A stretch of 6,001 bases of DNA from NCBI GenBank assembly GCA_027306745.1, contig DAHUZD010000358.1, forward strand, positions 1 through 6,001. The letters are read 5' to 3'. This DNA is from Acidobacteriaceae bacterium. GTDB lineage: Bacteria > Acidobacteriota > Terriglobia > Terriglobales > Acidobacteriaceae. The notes beneath the pieces were generated by a model. That model saw only the letters and a list, made by a program, of their open reading frames with translations. It ran no database searches and had not been told where the DNA came from. Made by a program: the position numbers and the translations under genes. This document shows, piece after piece, positions 1 through 6,001 of the stretch; the stretch's first letter is position 1; each line of letters opens with the position of its first letter.

Positions 1-1312
1 CAACGCTTGGCTGGCTCTTAGCCAGGAGCGCGCCCTTGCCCAGGCAGCACGCATCGACGATATGGCTGCGCGTGGGGAAACCTTGCCAGCGCTGGCTGGC
101 GTCTCCATCGGCATCAAAGACGTGCTGACCATGCAAGGAGCGCCGGCGACGGCGGGTTCCAAAATTTTGGAAGGCTATCTGCCACCTTATGACGCGACGA
201 CCGTTGCGCGGCTGGAGGCAGCCGGTGCCGTGCTGCTGGGTAAGTTGAACTGCGATGAGTTCGCCATGGGATCGTCGAATGAAAACTCCGCGTATGGGCC
301 GGTGCGCAATCCACGCGCGCTCGACCGCGTTCCCGGCGGCTCCAGCGGTGGATCTGCGGCAGCCGTGGCTGCGGACATGGCTGTGGCCACACTGGGCACG
401 GACACTGGCGGCTCGATTCGCCAGCCTGCATCGTTTTGCGGCGTGGTCGGTCTGTTGCCCACCTATGGTCGCGTCTCACGGTATGGATTGATCGCTTTTG
501 CCTCCTCGCTGGACCGCGTTGGCCCATTCACGCACACTGTCCGCGATGCAGCGATTCTGCTCAACGTGATGGCCGGTCACGATCCACTGGATGCCACCAG
601 CGCCCACGCTCCCGTGCCGGATTACACGGCGGACTTGGACAAGCCGGTGAAGGGCCTGCGCATCGGCATTCCCAAGGAGTACTTTGCCGAAGGTTTGGAT
701 GACGAAGTGCGCGCTTCGATTGAGGCAACGCTCGACAAGCTGCGCGCGGCCGGATGCACTGTGCATCCTGTATCCCTGCCGCACACGCAGTATGCGATTC
801 CCACATATTATGTGTTGGCCACTGCGGAGGCCAGCGCGAATCTGGCGCGCTTTGATGGCGTTCGCTACGGTTATCGCACGCCGCAGGCCGATTCTTTGGG
901 CGCGATGTACCGGCGCACGCGCGACGGTGGTTTTGGAGCGGAGGTGAAGCGCCGCATCCTGCTCGGCACGTACGTGTTGAGCGCGGGCTACTACGATGCC
1001 TACTATCGCAAAGCGCAGCAGGTGCGCACGCTGCTGACGCGCGATTACCTCACGGCCTTCGGCGAAGTCGATGTGCTGTTGACGCCAACCGCGCCCACGC
1101 CCGCCTTTCGCTTGGGAGAGAAGACGGACGATCCGCTGGCCATGTACTTGGCGGACATTTACACGGTGACAGCGAATCTGGCCGGAATCTGCGGCATTTC
1201 TGTGCCCTGCGGCAACTCCAAAGCCGGGCTGCCGATTGGTGCGCAGGTACTGGGCCGTCACTTTGATGAGGCGACGATTCTACGCGTGGCGCAGGCCATT
1301 GAGCGGGCCTGA
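1..1312 (+). CDS. gatA: Asp/Glu-tRNA amidotransferase subunit A (5' partial)
   Basis: GatA is the glutaminase subunit of cytoplasmic GatCAB. It releases ammonia from glutamine to convert Glu-tRNA(Gln) or Asp-tRNA(Asn) to the amidated form. The open frame runs into the left edge (first whole codon at base 2), so the ATG at 62 is internal: the 20 codons before it still read like GatA ([10 protein letters not shown]). Counting from that Met, the amidase-signature triad is complete: Lys19 (116-118, in GIKDVL), cis-Ser94 in GGSSGGS (341-343) and nucleophile Ser118 in [10 protein letters not shown] (413-415). The spacings of 75 and 24 residues match those I recall for characterised GatA, which implies about 40 residues lie upstream of the window. 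The C-terminal half keeps family blocks such as [19 protein letters not shown] and [10 protein letters not shown]. It ends at TGA 1310-1312. The identity is very secure; the gene is unrelated in function to the sugar genes behind it. Confidence 0.97.
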   Translation, partial: NAWLALSQERALAQAARIDDMAARGETLPALAGVSIGIKDVLTMQGAPATAGSKILEGYLPPYDATTVARLEAAGAVLLGKLNCDEFAMGSSNENSAYGPVRNPRALDRVPGGSSGGSAAAVAADMAVATLGTDTGGSIRQPASFCGVVGLLPTYGRVSRYGLIAFASSLDRVGPFTHTVRDAAILLNVMAGHDPLDATSAHAPVPDYTADLDKPVKGLRIGIPKEYFAEGLDDEVRASIEATLDKLRAAGCTVHPVSLPHTQYAIPTYYVLATAEASANLARFDGVRYGYRTPQADSLGAMYRRTRDGGFGAEVKRRILLGTYVLSAGYYDAYYRKAQQVRTLLTRDYLTAFGEVDVLLTPTAPTPAFRLGEKTDDPLAMYLADIYTVTANLAGICGISVPCGNSKAGLPIGAQVLGRHFDEATILRVAQAIERA

Positions 1313-1374
1313 AACTTCCCGACTGGCAACACTCTGCCGAAGGCTAAGATAAGCTGAAGGCTGCCGCAGATATT

Positions 1375-1390
1375 TGCGTCCATAGACGCG
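1375..1390 (+). other. Small hairpin in the gatA-rfbF spacer
   Basis: GCGTC (1376-1380) and GACGC (1385-1389) can pair around a CATA loop, with a possible extra T-G wobble pair outside. No T run follows, so it is not a canonical intrinsic terminator. It could be a weak mRNA structure or an operator-like inverted repeat, or chance. The rest of the 122-base spacer holds a 7-base direct repeat GAAGGCT (1339-1345 and 1356-1362) and nothing else I can name. Confidence 0.3.
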
Positions 1391-1417
1391 GGATGTCTTG
1401 TGCATATCGGAATAATA

Positions 1418-1425
1418 GAAGAGGA
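1418..1425 (+). promoter_or_regulatory. Ribosome binding site of rfbF
   Basis: The purine tract GAAGAGGA ends 9 bases before the ATG at 1435. It supports that start, which also begins the family's characteristic N-terminus MKAVILAGG. Confidence 0.65.
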
Positions 1426-1434
1426 TCGTGACGC

Positions 1435-2208
1435 ATGAAGGCTGTGATTTTGGCGGGTGGACTGGGCAGCCGTTTGAGTGAAGAGACTGTGGCGCGCCCC
1501 AAGCCGATGGTGGAGATTGGCGGACGCCCGATCCTTTGGCACATCATGAAGATCTACTCCGCACATGGGATCAACGACTTCATCATTTGCCTGGGCTACA
1601 AGGGCAACATGATCAAGGAGTATTTCGCCAACTACTTTTTGTACTCGGCGGACGTGACCATCGATTTGGCGCACAACAAAATCGAAAATCATCGCCACGA
1701 CTGTGAGCCGTGGCGCGTCACGTTGGTGGATACAGGCGCGTCCACGATGACCGGCGGACGCATTCGGCGCATTTTGCCGTACGTGGAAAAGGATGAAAGC
1801 TTCTGCCTGACCTACGGGGATGGCGTGGCGAATATCGACATCACGCGCGAGCTTGCCTTTCATAAGCAGCACGGACGTCTTGTGACCACAGCCGCAACAC
1901 AACCGCAGGGGCGTTTTGGCGCACTGCAAATCGAGCCGGATGGTGCGGTTCGATCGTTCGTGGAAAAGCCCAAGGGCGATTCGCGCTGGGTCAATGGCGG
2001 CTTCTTTGTGCTCTCACCGAAGATTGGAAAGCATCTCAAGGACGACACGACCGTTTGGGAGCAGGAGCCGCTGGAGACGCTGGCCCGCGAGAAGCAGGTG
2101 GCGGCCTATCAGCATGGAGGCTTTTGGCAGCCGATGGATACGGTGCACGACCGCAATTTTCTGGAACAGCTTTGGACCAGCGGCCATGCGCCGTGGAAGG
2201 TTTGGTAG
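1435..2208 (+). CDS. rfbF: Glucose-1-phosphate cytidylyltransferase
   Basis: This enzyme makes CDP-glucose and pyrophosphate from CTP and glucose-1-phosphate, the entry step to CDP-linked 3,6-dideoxyhexoses in the cytoplasm; the gene is also called ddhA. The product is 257 residues, the usual family length. The nucleotide-binding loop [13 protein letters not shown] lies at residues 6-18, followed by the catalytic Lys23 in RPKPM. The metal-binding Asp129 sits in TYGDG (126-130), and the sugar-phosphate lysine region EKPKGD is at 177-182. Further family blocks are [20 protein letters not shown] and FWQPMDT. The N-terminus aligns directly with Salmonella RfbF from the first Met. It opens the sugar operon 122 bases after gatA, and the next gene starts 3 bases after its TAG. 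The conserved [11 protein letters not shown] block points to a CTP-specific RfbF rather than a dTTP or UTP enzyme. Confidence 0.96.
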   Translation: MKAVILAGGLGSRLSEETVARPKPMVEIGGRPILWHIMKIYSAHGINDFIICLGYKGNMIKEYFANYFLYSADVTIDLAHNKIENHRHDCEPWRVTLVDTGASTMTGGRIRRILPYVEKDESFCLTYGDGVANIDITRELAFHKQHGRLVTTAATQPQGRFGALQIEPDGAVRSFVEKPKGDSRWVNGGFFVLSPKIGKHLKDDTTVWEQEPLETLAREKQVAAYQHGGFWQPMDTVHDRNFLEQLWTSGHAPWKVW

Positions 2209-2211
2209 CGC

Positions 2212-3288
2212 ATGTTCTGGCAAAAGCGCAAGGTGTTTCTGACTGGACACACTGGCTTCAAAGGCAGTTGGCTCTCGCTATGGCTGGAGCAATTGGGCGC
2301 GGTGACGCGCGGCTTCGCTCTGGCTCCGCCAACGGAACCAAGCTTGTTTGCTGCAGCCAGCGTGGCGCGCGGCGTGGAGTCGGTCGAGGGCAACATCTGC
2401 GATCTGCATGCGCTACGGTCCTCGCTGCAGGCCTTCCGCCCGGAGGTGGTCTTTCATCTTGCTGCACAGCCCTTGGTGCGTGCCTCCTATGTCGATCCTG
2501 TGGGCACCTATGCAGCCAACGTGCTGGGCACAGCCAATCTGCTGGAGGCCGTGCGTAGCTGCGATTCGGTGCGCGCTGTGGTCATCATCACCACGGACAA
2601 GTGCTACGAGAACAAGGAATGGCTCTGGGCCTATCGGGAGAATGATCGCCTGGGTGGGCATGATCCATACAGCAGCAGCAAGGCCTGCGCGGAGTTGGTG
2701 GTTGCCTCCTATCGCAGTTCGTTCTTTGCGCCAGAGCGCCATGCGCAGCACGGCGTGGCTCTGGCTTCTGCCCGCGCGGGCAATGTAATCGGCGGCGGCG
2801 ACTGGGCGCAGGATCGCTTGATTCCCGACATCATGCGTGGTTTTGCCCGCGGAGAGACAGTGCGCATCCGCAATCCACGCGCTGTGCGCCCCTGGCAGCA
2901 TGTGTTGGAACCGCTGCGCGGGTATCTGATGCTGGCCGAGCAGCTTGTGGAACAAGGCCCGCAGTGCGCCGAGGCTTGGAACTTTGGCCCGGAATACAAT
3001 GATGCGCGTCCAGTGCAGTGGATCATAGAGCACCTGGCTGCCACTTGGGGAGCCGGTGCGCATTGGGAGATGGATGCAGCAGAGCATCCGCATGAAGCGC
3101 AAATGTTGAAACTGGATTGGACCAAGGCCGCAGAGCGACTGGGCTGGAAGCCGACATTGTCCTTGGAGCAGGCATTGCAGCGGACAGCAGATTGGTATCG
3201 GGCCAGCAGCAGCGGCGCGGAGATGCGGGCCTACACACTGGGGCAGATCGACGCCTACGCCAAGGCCGCACAGGGCAGCCTCCGTTAA
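2212..3288 (+). CDS. rfbG: CDP-glucose 4,6-dehydratase
   Basis: The product converts CDP-glucose to CDP-4-keto-6-deoxyglucose using tightly bound NAD; the gene is also called ddhB. It is a 358-residue extended short-chain dehydrogenase/reductase, normal for RfbG. The Rossmann glycine motif TGHTGFKG is at residues 11-18; GHTGFKGSW is typical of this dehydratase. The active-site Thr128-Asp129-Lys130 (TTDKCYEN) and Tyr153-xxx-Lys157 (PYSSSK) are present, as are the substrate-side blocks RAGNVIGGGDW and RPWQHVLEPL. The start at 2212 is three bases past the rfbF stop. GGAAGG (2195-2200, inside the end of rfbF) is a plausible ribosome binding site 11 bases upstream, so the two genes are probably co-translated. 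Nothing is missing or broken. The tail ends in a Trp-Tyr-containing helix (TADWYRA), as in relatives. Confidence 0.96.
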   Translation: MFWQKRKVFLTGHTGFKGSWLSLWLEQLGAVTRGFALAPPTEPSLFAAASVARGVESVEGNICDLHALRSSLQAFRPEVVFHLAAQPLVRASYVDPVGTYAANVLGTANLLEAVRSCDSVRAVVIITTDKCYENKEWLWAYRENDRLGGHDPYSSSKACAELVVASYRSSFFAPERHAQHGVALASARAGNVIGGGDWAQDRLIPDIMRGFARGETVRIRNPRAVRPWQHVLEPLRGYLMLAEQLVEQGPQCAEAWNFGPEYNDARPVQWIIEHLAATWGAGAHWEMDAAEHPHEAQMLKLDWTKAAERLGWKPTLSLEQALQRTADWYRASSSGAEMRAYTLGQIDAYAKAAQGSLR

Positions 3289-3307
3289 AATGGAAGAAAT
3301 CGTGGTC

Positions 3308-3316
3308 AAGAGAGAG
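3308..3316 (+). promoter_or_regulatory. Ribosome binding site of rfbH
   Basis: The purine run AAGAGAGAG ends 5 bases before the ATG at 3322. It is an imperfect Shine-Dalgarno, but it fits this start in the 33-base gap after rfbG. Confidence 0.5.
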
Positions 3317-3321
3317 TTCGC

Positions 3322-4647
3322 ATGAGTCAAGCCGACGCGCTGCGCAAACAGATTTTGGATTTGGTGGAAGAGTATGCGCGCGCAGCTTTCCCTGAAAAGC
3401 CTTTTGTTCCGGGTCAGTCGTCCGTGCCGGTATCAGGCCGCGTCTTTGACGGCAAGGATATTGGCACGCTGGTCGACTCTTCGTTGGATTTTTGGCTGAC
3501 CACGGGAAGATTTTCCGATGAGTTTGAACGCCGCTTTGCCCGCCGCTTTGGCGTGCGCGAGGCGCGGCTGGTCAACTCCGGCTCCTCGGCAAACTTGATC
3601 GCGGTCTCCGTGCTCACCTCGCCCACGTTGGGAGATCGCCAACTGAAGCCCGGCGATGAGGTCATTTCCGTAGCTGCTGGATTTCCTACAACAGTCAATC
3701 CCATTCTGCAGAATCAGGCCGTGCCCGTTTTTTTTGATGTGGAACTGGGCACCTACAACGCAGATATCAGCCGGCTGGAAGAGGCGCTGAGTCCGCGCAC
3801 GCGCGCCATCATTTTTGCGCACACGCTGGGCAATCCTTTTGATCTGGAGAGTGTTGCTGCCTTTGCGAAGAAGCACAATCTCTGGCTAATCGAGGATTGC
3901 TGCGACGCGCTCGGCTCCACCTATGCTGGTCAGGGCGTGGGCACCTTTGGCGACATTGCGACCGTGAGCTTTTATCCGGCGCACCACATCACCATGGGAG
4001 AGGGCGGGTGCGTGTTGACCAACAAGCCTGCTCTGGCCAAGCTGATTGAATCCTTCCGCGACTGGGGCCGCGATTGCTGGTGCGCGCCGGGCAAGGACAA
4101 CACCTGCGGTAAGCGCTTTGAATGGCAACTGGGCACGCTGCCCTGTGGCTATGACCACAAATATACTTACTCGCACATCGGCTACAACCTGAAGGTGACG
4201 GACATGCAGGCCGCCGTCGGCCTGTCGCAACTGGACAAGCTGGATGGGTTCATCGCCGCGCGCAAAAAAAACTACGCCACGCTACGCCAGGGGTTGGAGC
4301 CATTGCAGGATTTCCTTCTTTTGCCGCAGGCCACGCCCCAGAGTGATCCAAGCTGGTTCGGCTTTCCCATCGCAGTGCGGCCACAATCGGGTCTGACGCG
4401 CGAGCGTGTGATTCAGCATTTGGAGTCGCGCAAGATCGGTACGCGTTTACTCTTCGGCTGCAATCTGACTCGCCAGCCCGCGTATAAGGACAGCGCCTTC
4501 CGTGTTGTCGGCGACCTGAAGAATGCCGACTATGTGATGCACAACGTTTTTTGGGTTGGTGTCTATCCCGGCCTGACCGATGCCATGTTGCGCTATATGG
4601 TGGAATCCTTGCACGAGGTCACCGTTGGCAAATGCGCTGTCTTGTAA
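3322..4647 (+). CDS. rfbH: CDP-4-keto-6-deoxyglucose 3-dehydrase (E1)
   Basis: This is the PLP and [2Fe-2S] dependent dehydrase that removes the C3 hydroxyl of CDP-4-keto-6-deoxyglucose, yielding CDP-4-keto-3,6-dideoxyglucose after reduction; the gene is also called ddhC. The product has 441 residues and an aminotransferase-fold (DegT/DnrJ/EryC1) core. The usual PLP lysine is replaced by histidine: His221 in [14 protein letters not shown], the hallmark of this group. The iron-sulfur ligands are complete, with Cys194, Cys252, Cys254 and Cys262 fitting the E1 pattern C-X57-C-X1-C-X7-C. This separates it from ColD-type dehydrases, which lack the cluster. Asp192 in the EDCCDA block should contact the PLP ring nitrogen. 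Because the cluster is intact, the enzyme should need an electron-donating reductase (E3, RfbI/DdhD), and none is in this window. Its last 16 bases overlap the next gene. T8 (3728-3735) and A8 (4264-4271) runs lie in frame and do not break it. Confidence 0.96.
   Translation: MSQADALRKQILDLVEEYARAAFPEKPFVPGQSSVPVSGRVFDGKDIGTLVDSSLDFWLTTGRFSDEFERRFARRFGVREARLVNSGSSANLIAVSVLTSPTLGDRQLKPGDEVISVAAGFPTTVNPILQNQAVPVFFDVELGTYNADISRLEEALSPRTRAIIFAHTLGNPFDLESVAAFAKKHNLWLIEDCCDALGSTYAGQGVGTFGDIATVSFYPAHHITMGEGGCVLTNKPALAKLIESFRDWGRDCWCAPGKDNTCGKRFEWQLGTLPCGYDHKYTYSHIGYNLKVTDMQAAVGLSQLDKLDGFIAARKKNYATLRQGLEPLQDFLLLPQATPQSDPSWFGFPIAVRPQSGLTRERVIQHLESRKIGTRLLFGCNLTRQPAYKDSAFRVVGDLKNADYVMHNVFWVGVYPGLTDAMLRYMVESLHEVTVGKCAVL
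4615..4619 (+). promoter_or_regulatory. Ribosome binding site deciding the reductase start
   Basis: GAGGT lies inside the end of rfbH, 12 bases before the ATG at 4632. The spacing is long but usable. It supports the overlapping start at 4632 over the in-frame ATG at 4551, which would add 27 unrelated residues ahead of the Rossmann fold. Confidence 0.45.
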
Positions 4648-5564
4648 CAGGAGCCTCCGGCTTTCTCGGTTCGCATTTGACCCGCGCACTGATGCAGCGC
4701 GGACACAGGGTTACTGTCCTGTTGCGTACCACCTCGCACACGGAAATGATGCAGGATTGCCTTCAATCCGCCCGCATCGTTTATGGGGATTTGCAAAATC
4801 TGCTCGCGCTGCAATCTGCACTGGCCAGCGAGCCGGTAGAGGCCGTTTTTCATCTTGCGTGGCAAGGCGTGACGGCGGAGTACCGCAACAATCCCCAACA
4901 GTTGACGAGCAATGTGAAAGGCACGCTGGATCTATGGGAGTGCGCCCACGCAACTGGATGCACGACATGGATCGGTCTGGGTTCGCAGGCCGAGTATGGT
5001 CCGCAGAATGGGATTCTGCGTGAGGATACGCCCACGCATCCCAAGACATCCTATGGAGTGGCCAAGCTCTGCGTGGGACAGTTAACGCAACAGCTTTGTG
5101 CCGTGGGTTCGATGCGCTATGCATGGCTGCGGCTGCTCTCCGCCTATGGGCCAGGCGATGATGAGCGACACATGATTCCCAGCGTGACCCGCGCATTGCT
5201 GGCTGGAAGCAGGCCAAGCGTCACTGCGGGCGAGCAGATGTGGGACTACATTTATGTGGACGATGCCGTTGCGGCGCTGTGTTCCGTGCTGGAATCATCG
5301 GCCTCCGGCGTCTTCAATCTTGGATCGGGCACGGCGATACGGCTGCGAACGGTGATTGAGCATCTCCGCGATTACATCGATCCGGCGCTGGAGATTGGTT
5401 TTGGCGAAGTACCGTATGCTGCGGATCAGGTGATGCATCTGGAAGCGGATATCAGCCGCCTGCGCGCGGCCACGGGCTGGGATCCTAAGGTCTCCTTGCC
5501 AGACGGACTGCGCCGCACCGTAGAGTGGCACAAGATGAAGGGGAAAAATGCCGGAAGTCGCTAA
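4632..5564 (+). CDS. NAD(P)-dependent sugar epimerase/reductase (extended SDR)
   Basis: This is a 310-residue extended short-chain dehydrogenase/reductase acting on nucleotide sugars. The start at 4632 places the Rossmann motif TGASGFLG at residues 6-13, as expected. The catalytic residues are Ser118 (in GLGSQAEYG), Tyr141 and Lys145 (SYGVAK). The substrate-domain block [11 protein letters not shown] and a GSGTAI loop follow. The acidic GDL near residue 53 and FHLAW are normal for the family. It overlaps rfbH by 16 bases and the next gene by 17, so it belongs to the same operon. Context makes it a candidate C4 reductase of CDP-4-keto-3,6-dideoxyglucose (paratose or abequose synthase type). 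Alternatively, given the neighbouring ThDP enzyme, it may reduce the carbonyl of a 4-C side chain, as YerF does in yersiniose synthesis. The sequence alone does not tell which, and a C5 or C2 epimerase remains possible, so no symbol is given. Confidence 0.88.
   Translation: MRCLVTGASGFLGSHLTRALMQRGHRVTVLLRTTSHTEMMQDCLQSARIVYGDLQNLLALQSALASEPVEAVFHLAWQGVTAEYRNNPQQLTSNVKGTLDLWECAHATGCTTWIGLGSQAEYGPQNGILREDTPTHPKTSYGVAKLCVGQLTQQLCAVGSMRYAWLRLLSAYGPGDDERHMIPSVTRALLAGSRPSVTAGEQMWDYIYVDDAVAALCSVLESSASGVFNLGSGTAIRLRTVIEHLRDYIDPALEIGFGEVPYAADQVMHLEADISRLRAATGWDPKVSLPDGLRRTVEWHKMKGKNAGSR
5537..5543 (+). promoter_or_regulatory. Ribosome binding site of the transketolase-like gene
   Basis: GAAGGGG lies within the end of the reductase gene, 4 bases (AAAA) before the ATG at 5548. 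It is a strong but close Shine-Dalgarno and supports the overlapping start. Confidence 0.6.
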
Positions 5565-6001
5565 GCTTCAAGAAATCGCGCGCACGCTGCGGGCACAAGC
5601 TGTGCGCATGGTGCAGCGTTCCCGCGCATCGCATCTTGGGAGCTGCCTTTCGATGGCAGACATTTTAGCATGCCTGTATTGGGATACGTTGCGCGTCGAT
5701 CCTCTGCATCCAGACTGGGAGAGTCGCGACCGTTTCATTCTGAGCAAAGGTCATGGCGCGGCAATTCTTTATGCTACATTGGCCGAGCGCGGCTTCTTTC
5801 CACTCTCGGAACTGGAAACGTATTGTGAGGAAGGTTCGCGCCTGACCGGACACGCCACCAGCGGCGTCCCCGGCGTTGAATTCTCCTCCGGCTCTCTGGG
5901 CCATGGGCTTCCGGTGGGCTGTGGCATTGCTCTTGCCGCCAAGAGAGAAAGACTAACCTTCCGAACCTTTGTTTTAGCCAGTGATGGCGAGCTAGATGAA
6001 G
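5548..6001 (+). CDS. Transketolase-like N-terminal (ThDP-binding) protein, 3' partial
   Basis: The frame is open from ATG 5548 to the window end (151 codons visible), so it is cut by the edge and not broken. It matches the N-terminal, diphosphate-binding domain of transketolase. The visible blocks are ARTLRAQAVRMV and SHLGSCLSMADILACLYW near the start, SKGHGA with His69, GHATSGVPGVEFSSGSLGHGLPVG with His119, and SDGELDE at 145-151. The last is the start of the ThDP/Mg2+ motif, with Ser in place of the first Gly of the common GDG. Split transketolases place this domain in a separate protein of roughly 270-300 residues, followed by a gene for the C-terminal half. The short N-terminus fits that split type, but a full-length enzyme cannot be excluded. 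It overlaps the reductase by 17 bases. Its likely role is carbon-unit transfer in sugar synthesis rather than the central pentose pathway, inferred from context only. Confidence 0.9.
   Translation, partial: MPEVAKLQEIARTLRAQAVRMVQRSRASHLGSCLSMADILACLYWDTLRVDPLHPDWESRDRFILSKGHGAAILYATLAERGFFPLSELETYCEEGSRLTGHATSGVPGVEFSSGSLGHGLPVGCGIALAAKRERLTFRTFVLASDGELDE

Noticed and set aside
62..64. ATG at 62 as the true start of gatA.
   Set aside because: The frame is open to the window edge and the 20 codons before it match GatA. The catalytic lysine would be only residue 19, whereas the family has about 60 more residues ahead.
476..1261. 261-codon minus-strand open frame opposite gatA.
   Set aside because: Arg- and Gln-rich, without motifs, and mirrored on a highly conserved gene; a compositional shadow.
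1411..1416. AATAAT as a -10 promoter element for the sugar operon.
   Set aside because: It matches TATAAT at five of six bases, but no -35 lies 16-18 bases upstream. Transcription would start at about 1423, inside the Shine-Dalgarno site.
1258..1929. 223-codon minus-strand open frame covering the gatA-rfbF spacer and part of rfbF.
   Set aside because: Considered because it spans the spacer, but most of it is antisense to conserved rfbF codons and it has no recognisable domain.
2413..3330. 305-codon open frame on the minus strand opposite rfbG.
   Set aside because: It lies fully over a gene with intact catalytic motifs. Its translation is rich in Cys, His and Ala with no recognisable domain, typical of an antisense shadow in GC-rich DNA.
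3967..3999. rfbH as an ordinary sugar aminotransferase.
   Set aside because: The PLP-binding lysine is replaced by His221 and the four-cysteine [2Fe-2S] pattern is complete, which is specific to the dehydrase.
4551..4631. In-frame ATG at 4551 as the start of the reductase.
   Set aside because: It would add 27 residues that are a shifted reading of the rfbH end, ahead of a Rossmann motif that already begins properly 5 residues after the ATG at 4632.
5548..5564. Frameshift between the reductase and the transketolase-like frame.
   Set aside because: Both proteins are complete at the junction: the reductase ends at a normal length, and the next frame has its own ATG and ribosome binding site. 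It is an ordinary gene overlap.

Overview
The window reads entirely on the + strand. It joins a housekeeping translation gene to the front part of a nucleotide-sugar operon. The DNA is moderately GC-rich, and long spurious antisense frames are common. The GatCAB-type amidotransferase subunit argues against E. coli-like enterobacteria, which lack it. The GatA wording and base composition look to me like an Acidobacteriota-type bacterium, but that placement is from memory of family sequences and is tentative.

Layout: (1) 1-1312, gatA, 5'-truncated by the window edge, with an intact amidase catalytic triad. (2) 1313-1434, a 122-base spacer with a small hairpin and a Shine-Dalgarno site but no convincing promoter or terminator. 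(3) 1435-4647, three consecutive genes for CDP-3,6-dideoxyhexose synthesis: rfbF/ddhA (glucose-1-phosphate cytidylyltransferase), rfbG/ddhB (CDP-glucose 4,6-dehydratase) and rfbH/ddhC (PLP and [2Fe-2S] dependent C3 dehydrase). (4) 4632-5564, an extended short-chain dehydrogenase/reductase. (5) 5548 to the window end, the N-terminal (ThDP-binding) part of a transketolase-like protein, cut by the edge. Spacings are +3, +33, -16 and -17 bases, so genes 3-5 look like one translationally coupled operon.

Working together, the first three enzymes would turn glucose-1-phosphate plus CTP into CDP-4-keto-3,6-dideoxyglucose. In the simplest reading the reductase then makes a plain CDP-3,6-dideoxyhexose (paratose or abequose type). 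The tightly coupled transketolase-like gene suggests something more unusual. A ThDP enzyme could add a carbon unit to the 4-keto group, giving a 4-C-branched dideoxy sugar, with the reductase acting on the branch. This would parallel yersiniose synthesis (ThDP enzyme YerE plus reductase YerF) but use a transketolase-type catalyst. That is inference and is the main point of interest. The dedicated E3 reductase that feeds electrons to RfbH is not in the window.
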